From the NCBI RefSeq assembly GCF_944380975.1, contig NZ_CALWJK010000003.1, positions 59,874 through 123,873 of the forward strand: DNA of 64,000 bases, given 5' to 3'. The translations under genes and the position numbers were made by a program. A model generated the notes under the pieces. That model was given only the letters and a program-made list of their open reading frames with translations. It did no database searches and had not been told where the DNA came from. How positions within the stretch are numbered: position 1 is the stretch's first letter; each line of letters opens with the position of its first letter. The DNA comes from an uncultured Agathobaculum sp. (GTDB lineage Bacteria; Bacillota; Clostridia; Oscillospirales; Butyricicoccaceae). Shown here piece after piece: positions 60,282 to 64,000 of this stretch.

Positions 60282-61163
60282 TTACGCCTTTCCGTCCGAA
60301 CCAAACAGCTGAATGTAGTGCTCCAATTTTCGTCGATAGACCTCTGTGCCCACCATGGGTGCAACGTTAAGGTTTTTCTTTTTCCCCGCGTACATTTCCA
60401 GAGCCGCTGTGATATCAGGATCGCTGCTGGATTCGCCGCGCATAAAGCATGCCATTGCCTCTCCAGCGGGGTCTGCCATGTCCGTAAACAGATTGATTTT
60501 TTGAATGCCGCATTCGATACATTTTTTTAAATTCTCATCTCCGGTGCCTGAACCGCCGTGTAAAACAAGTGCCACAGATACCAATCCGGCAATATCTCGC
60601 AGCAGTTCAAATTCCAGCCGCGGCGTTCCCTTATAAACACCGTGTGAGGTGCCGACTGCCACCGCCAGTGCATCTACACCGGTTTCTTCCACAAACCGCT
60701 TTGCTTCCTCACGATGCGTCAAACCACTGTCACGCGTAGCTTCATATTCTGTGCCCGTTCCAACATGACCGAGCTCTGCCTCCACGGTGGCACCCATAGC
60801 ATGCGCAATTTTAACCACTTCTCGGACTTCGCGCACGTTTTCTTCAAAGACCAACTTTGATCGGTCAATCATGACTGAACTGTATCCGCAGCGGAGCGCA
60901 CGCATGATTTCCTCAAATGGTCCTCCATGATCCAGATGCAGCGCAACAACCGCTTCCGGATGCTTTTTTGCATAATACTTCACTACTTCAGCCGTTTCTT
61001 CCGTATTTGTAGTCCCAAGGCAAGAGATAATCAGCGGCGCTTTCAAGTGCAGTGCCGCTTGAAAGCATCCCTGCACCGAAGGACTGTTGTAGGCATCGGG
61101 TGCCGCAACACCATATCGCCCTTTTTTCGCTTCGTTTAATATTCGATCGATTCCTATCAGCAT
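60282..61163 (-). CDS. Class II ketose-bisphosphate aldolase
   Basis: Zinc-dependent aldolase of 293 residues splitting a ketose (bis)phosphate into a triose phosphate and an aldehyde. Family motifs are ALHLDHGG (Asp78, zinc His79), AELGHVGTG, AVGTSHGVY and LVLHGGSGTG, and phosphate-binding KINLFTDMA. The N-terminal APDAYN variant replaces the common AFN. Substrate could be fructose-, tagatose- or another ketose phosphate. It lies between the BtpA-like and iron dehydrogenase genes, so it probably makes the aldehyde used there. Confidence 0.92.
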   Translation of the reverse strand: MLIGIDRILNEAKKGRYGVAAPDAYNSPSVQGCFQAALHLKAPLIISCLGTTNTEETAEVVKYYAKKHPEAVVALHLDHGGPFEEIMRALRCGYSSVMIDRSKLVFEENVREVREVVKIAHAMGATVEAELGHVGTGTEYEATRDSGLTHREEAKRFVEETGVDALAVAVGTSHGVYKGTPRLEFELLRDIAGLVSVALVLHGGSGTGDENLKKCIECGIQKINLFTDMADPAGEAMACFMRGESSSDPDITAALEMYAGKKKNLNVAPMVGTEVYRRKLEHYIQLFGSDGKA

Positions 61164-61171
61164 ATGTAACC

Positions 61172-61978
61172 TTACCCTTTCGCTGCGTCGATAAATCTCT
61201 TGGCACGTTCCGGATCTACTTCATTCCACAAGATTCCATCCTTTTTGACAAATGTGCCAACCACCATACCATCGGATATCTGTAGCGCATGCTTGATATT
61301 ATCTGGCGTAACTCCGCTTGCGATCATAATCGGCCTGTCTGGAAAACGCTTTTTGATCTGCTCGACCTCTTTAAAATCCGGTGCAAGCCCTGCGTGTTGT
61401 CCTGGTACCAAAACGCCCGCTGGATCAAGCACGCTAAACGCCGTATCCGCCATATCCGATTGGCTGCGAGAATCCAACGAGGTGCCGCCGTGCGCATCGC
61501 AATAGCAATAAATATTCACATGTTCTGCACCGATATTGCGGCGGAAGCGCATGATATCTCCCGGATGATACTGGGTCAGACCGCACATATCCGCATATAC
61601 ACCGCTGATATAAGCGCGGATGAACTGTGCGTCAATCGCTTTGGCAATGGAAATCGCAGCATATGGATCCACCAAAACACCACAGCCGTAAGGAATTTCC
61701 ACTGCATCCAGCGCCTGTGCAACAATACGGGTGTAGGATGCAACGATTTCCGGCCCAACCTTCGACAAATACGGCCGATCCCCTTCGTTTGCAAATACAA
61801 TCGCATCAAATCCAGCATCTTGCAGCGCACGGATTTCCCGCTTCGCTCGGGCAACCTGCTCGCGAAAAGTCGCTGTACTGTCATAATGCGGTGTACCGGG
61901 CAATGCGGCCAAATGGACACAGCCAATAATCGGCTTATCTGTTTTGAATATCTTTTTGTGATTTTCCATCCAATCCAT
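61172..61978 (-). CDS. BtpA/SgcQ family protein
   Basis: TIM-barrel-like protein of 268 residues, with the family pattern IIGCVHLAALPGTPHYDS at the start, ANEGDRPY and SGVTPDNIKHALQISDGMVVGT at the end. BtpA was first linked to photosystem assembly, but in heterotrophs SgcQ-type members occur in sugar PTS operons and may act as a lyase or nucleosidase on the sugar phosphate. AAGGAG lies before the ATG. The biochemical role remains unknown; the setting argues for a step between the PTS product and the aldolase. Confidence 0.88.
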   Translation of the reverse strand: MDWMENHKKIFKTDKPIIGCVHLAALPGTPHYDSTATFREQVARAKREIRALQDAGFDAIVFANEGDRPYLSKVGPEIVASYTRIVAQALDAVEIPYGCGVLVDPYAAISIAKAIDAQFIRAYISGVYADMCGLTQYHPGDIMRFRRNIGAEHVNIYCYCDAHGGTSLDSRSQSDMADTAFSVLDPAGVLVPGQHAGLAPDFKEVEQIKKRFPDRPIMIASGVTPDNIKHALQISDGMVVGTFVKKDGILWNEVDPERAKRFIDAAKG

Positions 61979-62018
61979 ACAATACTCTCTCCTTACTATA
62001 AAATCTTTTCATTAACAT

Positions 62019-62324
62019 TCATCCAAGGAAATTGATAAACGTCAGTACAAATCCAATCACAAATAATGTCAGCAGAACGAACACAGAGGACTTCTGCTTT
62101 TTCTTGAGCAAACAGATAACCAACGCCAATACCGCCAGCGGCATCATGCACGGCAGAATACTGTCAAGGACATCCTGTAATACCACTTCTGAACCACCAA
62201 ACGTACCAGACACAATGGTGTTGACCTTGATATTATCAGTGGCGAGTGCGCCAATTACAATCATGCTGACAATCTTAAGTGCATCAGTCACGTTTTTGGT
62301 GGTGTCAGATGCCAACAGCTTCAT
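62019..62324 (-). CDS. PTS mannose-family EIID, C-terminal half (separate gene)
   Basis: Membrane protein of 101 residues that matches the second half of EIID (ManZ-like): a helix MVIGALATDNIKVNT, a linker, then two spans and a LLKKKQKS loop, ending in NFLG. Its ATG overlaps the stop of the preceding EIID half (ATGA), so translation is coupled. Together the two pieces cover roughly ManZ residues 75 to the end; the family's N-terminal part is missing from both. The split is either a true gene fission or an old frameshift. Confidence 0.78.
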   Translation of the reverse strand: MKLLASDTTKNVTDALKIVSMIVIGALATDNIKVNTIVSGTFGGSEVVLQDVLDSILPCMMPLAVLALVICLLKKKQKSSVFVLLTLFVIGFVLTFINFLG

Positions 62325-62659
62325 AACTGCACCACGCCCATGCGATAGCCTGAGAAAAACGAGCAATAGCTGACAATCAGAGCATACGCTGTGAATCCCA
62401 CGATATACAAAACCGGACCAATCACATTTCCTTCTGTTGCCAAATTGATGGAAATGCCCAGCAGGATTACCTTCACGATAGACTGCGTCACTGAGTCACC
62501 GATACCAGCCAGCGGTCCCATTAGCGCGTTTTTCATGCTGTCGATCATATCCGGCGTCACATCATGCCCCATCGCATGTTCTTCTTCCAACGCACAGGTT
62601 GCGCCAAGGATCATAGCACCCCAGTTGTTTTCCGTAACTACCTTGTTTTCCGTATTCAC
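62321..62659 (-). CDS. PTS mannose-family EIID, central part (separate gene)
   Basis: Protein of 112 residues starting at GTG 62659 (AGGAGG six bases before). It matches the middle of EIID: GAMILGATCALEEEHAMG, then LMGPLAGIGDSVTQS, the most conserved EIID block, and a following span pair. The normal first 75 or so residues of EIID, with the QGSWNFERMQ-type region, are not encoded here or upstream. The gene overlaps the start of the C-terminal half by four bases and is two bases from the IIC stop. Confidence 0.78.
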   Translation of the reverse strand: MNTENKVVTENNWGAMILGATCALEEEHAMGHDVTPDMIDSMKNALMGPLAGIGDSVTQSIVKVILLGISINLATEGNVIGPVLYIVGFTAYALIVSYCSFFSGYRMGVVQL

Positions 62660-62660
62660 A

Positions 62661-63407
62661 TTAACCCTCCTTTTTCTTTGCAAACATGTAAAGCATGGCA
62701 ATGCAGCCGCCGAGAATTGCAACAAACATAATATTCACGTTGAGGTACGCGACCAGGAAAAAACCGATCACTGCATAAGGCAGGAATTTCTTATCCCATA
62801 CATAGGTGAGCAGCAAGCCAATGCCCAGTGCCGGGATTAAACCACCGGTCACGCCCAGCGCAGTAATGATTTTTTCAGGAATAATTGCCATCAGCTTTTC
62901 AATGGCCTGCGAGCCCAAATACATTGCTAAGAAGCTGGGAATGAAATAGCAAAGAAATGGCACAATCTGAGAAGCATATTGATTCATCATACGAACCATC
63001 TTTGCGTTGCCGGCAGCAGCATATTGATCTGCTTTATGCACCACGATAGAATTGAGTGTCATATACGCATTGCGGCAAAGCAGTCCAAGCGATCCGAGGG
63101 CTACTGCCACCGTCAGTCCAGCTTCTGCTGCCAATCCGGCAGACATTGTCAGTACAGTTCCCAAATAGCCTGCGATCGCAAGTTCGCTGGGTAACGTGCC
63201 GCCAACTGCGATGGCACCCAGATAAGCAAGCTGAATCGTCGCCCCCACCTGTAAGCCATACGTGATATCACCAAATAAAATGCCGCATACCAAACCGCCA
63301 ACCAGCGGACCGCCAAGATAAAATGACCATCGCAAGAACATGGGCATTGCCGTTGCCACATACCAGGTAATCAATGCAACAATTACCGCCAATAGGATTT
63401 GATTCAT
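62661..63407 (-). CDS. PTS mannose-family EIIC permease
   Basis: Sugar-translocating membrane subunit of 248 residues, with about seven to eight spans. It carries the EIIC-man signatures GGPLVGGLVCGILFGD, IQLAYLGAIAVGGTLPSE and GGLIPALGIGLLL. It lies between EIIB and the EIID pieces, the standard order. Together with EIIB and EIID it moves and phosphorylates a hexose or amino sugar. Confidence 0.93.
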   Translation of the reverse strand: MNQILLAVIVALITWYVATAMPMFLRWSFYLGGPLVGGLVCGILFGDITYGLQVGATIQLAYLGAIAVGGTLPSELAIAGYLGTVLTMSAGLAAEAGLTVAVALGSLGLLCRNAYMTLNSIVVHKADQYAAAGNAKMVRMMNQYASQIVPFLCYFIPSFLAMYLGSQAIEKLMAIIPEKIITALGVTGGLIPALGIGLLLTYVWDKKFLPYAVIGFFLVAYLNVNIMFVAILGGCIAMLYMFAKKKEG

Positions 63408-63424
63408 CTCATTTCATCCCCATT

Positions 63425-63886
63425 CTATCTTTTAAATTCGCTTTTCATATCGTCTGGAAGCAGCTGCATGTTTACCTTCCAACCACGCTGCTGCAAGTCG
63501 GACAGCTTATCTTTTTCCTCTTCACTCAAATAAGCATATTTGGTGTATTTTTTTCGCTGCGGCGTTGTTGCCACATTGCCGACAATCAATTCGCCCACTG
63601 CAACGCCCTCATGCAGTGCTTCCCATGCCTCTATCGGACCCTTAAACAAAATGATGGCATGCTTTCCATCCTGATTTTGCATCATTTCTCGGAACTGATG
63701 TACCTCGGCAACTTCTACCTTAATGTTGCTCGGTGCTGCCAACTGGTAGACCTGCTGCATGAACGCATCATGTGCAGCAACTTCATCGACAATCACTACG
63801 GTGTTGGCTCCTGTTTTCGCTTGCCAAGCCACCATCACCTGCCCATGGATCAATCTCTCATCAATCCGATACAATACTGCTTCCAT
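63425..63886 (-). CDS. PTS mannose/sorbose-family EIIB
   Basis: Phosphotransfer protein of 153 residues that passes phosphate from EIIA to the sugar. The active-site His14 is in YRIDERLIHGQVMVAW, typical of the IIB sorbose group, and VDEVAAHDAFMQQVYQLAAP follows. ATG 63886 with GGAGGG is chosen; the frame is open upstream without homology. No EIIA is seen in the window; it may lie beyond 64000 or elsewhere. Confidence 0.94.
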   Translation of the reverse strand: MEAVLYRIDERLIHGQVMVAWQAKTGANTVVIVDEVAAHDAFMQQVYQLAAPSNIKVEVAEVHQFREMMQNQDGKHAIILFKGPIEAWEALHEGVAVGELIVGNVATTPQRKKYTKYAYLSEEEKDKLSDLQQRGWKVNMQLLPDDMKSEFKR

Positions 63887-64000
63887 GTTTTCCCTCCATT
63901 CTGCAACTATATTCCTTCGTACGCTCCTAGGCCTTGTTTGAAAAAACGGGAGATATGTTCTAAAACAACAAAATAGCAATGGCAGCAAGGTAAACAAAAG
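63887..64000. other. Upstream region of the PTS operon, no gene recognised
   Basis: AT-rich on the outer part, likely the control region. I found neither a convincing promoter nor a clear catabolite (cre) site, and no coding frame with homology. It ends at the window border. Confidence 0.4.

Noticed and set aside
1-64000. tRNA, rRNA, CRISPR, IS element or prophage
   Set aside because: No transposase, integrase, regularly spaced repeats, CCA-ended cloverleaf or rRNA core was recognised on either strand.

Overview
The window looks like chromosomal DNA of a low-to-mid GC, anaerobic, Gram-positive, spore-forming member of the Clostridia (probably Oscillospirales, Butyricicoccus/Agathobaculum-like; the genus is a guess). 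The evidence is a T-box leader on alaS, an FMN riboswitch on ribU, a CIRCE element, strong sigma-A promoters, purine-rich ribosome sites, a ylm/sepF/divIVA/ileS/lspA cluster, hfq-miaA-mutL-mutS-miaB, a large single-chain PurL, desulfoferrodoxin-type metal sites and dipicolinate synthase dpaAB. I recognised no rRNA, tRNA, CRISPR array, prophage or insertion sequence.

Layout. 1-3145: end of a degenerate sugar-type ABC ATPase, an AraC regulator and a divergent MATE exporter. 3173-11395: T-box/alaS, HIT protein, ComEC, HolA, an RNase M5-like Toprim protein, then FMN riboswitch/ribU. 11410-16289: a metallophosphoesterase and a YtrA-type GntR/ABC operon with a matching 19-bp inverted-repeat operator. 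16354-35036 (minus strand): two long housekeeping runs, one with yggS-sepF-yggT-divIVA-ileS-lspA-rluD-HAD and one with TIGR03960/TIGR03936-miaB-mutS-zinc ribbon-mutL-miaA-hfq-HlyD-like. 35131-38020: a metal P-type ATPase with an ArsR/CadC repressor. 38032-43775: an SLH-CapA surface protein, a YczE-like membrane protein, a MIF-type tautomerase, an alpha/beta hydrolase, a HAD phosphatase and rpe with a long structured leader. 43957-50800: purL, an XRE-desulfoferrodoxin fusion, a thioesterase and dpaAB. 50826-56987: lipid kinase, CIRCE-controlled htpG, an AI-2E family protein and a D,D-carboxypeptidase with an unusual active site. 56992-64000: a SorC regulator next to an eight-gene mannose-family PTS catabolic operon.

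The most distinctive loci are (i) the PTS operon, where EIID lacks its usual N-terminal part and is split into two ATGA-coupled genes, combined with BtpA, a class II aldolase and two alcohol dehydrogenases; (ii) an HTH protein fused to a complete set of desulfoferrodoxin metal ligands but lacking the catalytic lysine, preceded by a palindrome next to its promoter; (iii) a possible pseudoknotted leader upstream of rpe; (iv) a metal ATPase with CPT in place of the usual CPC and an acidic N-terminal extension in place of an HMA domain. All function statements rest on reading motifs and context by eye; no database search was possible.
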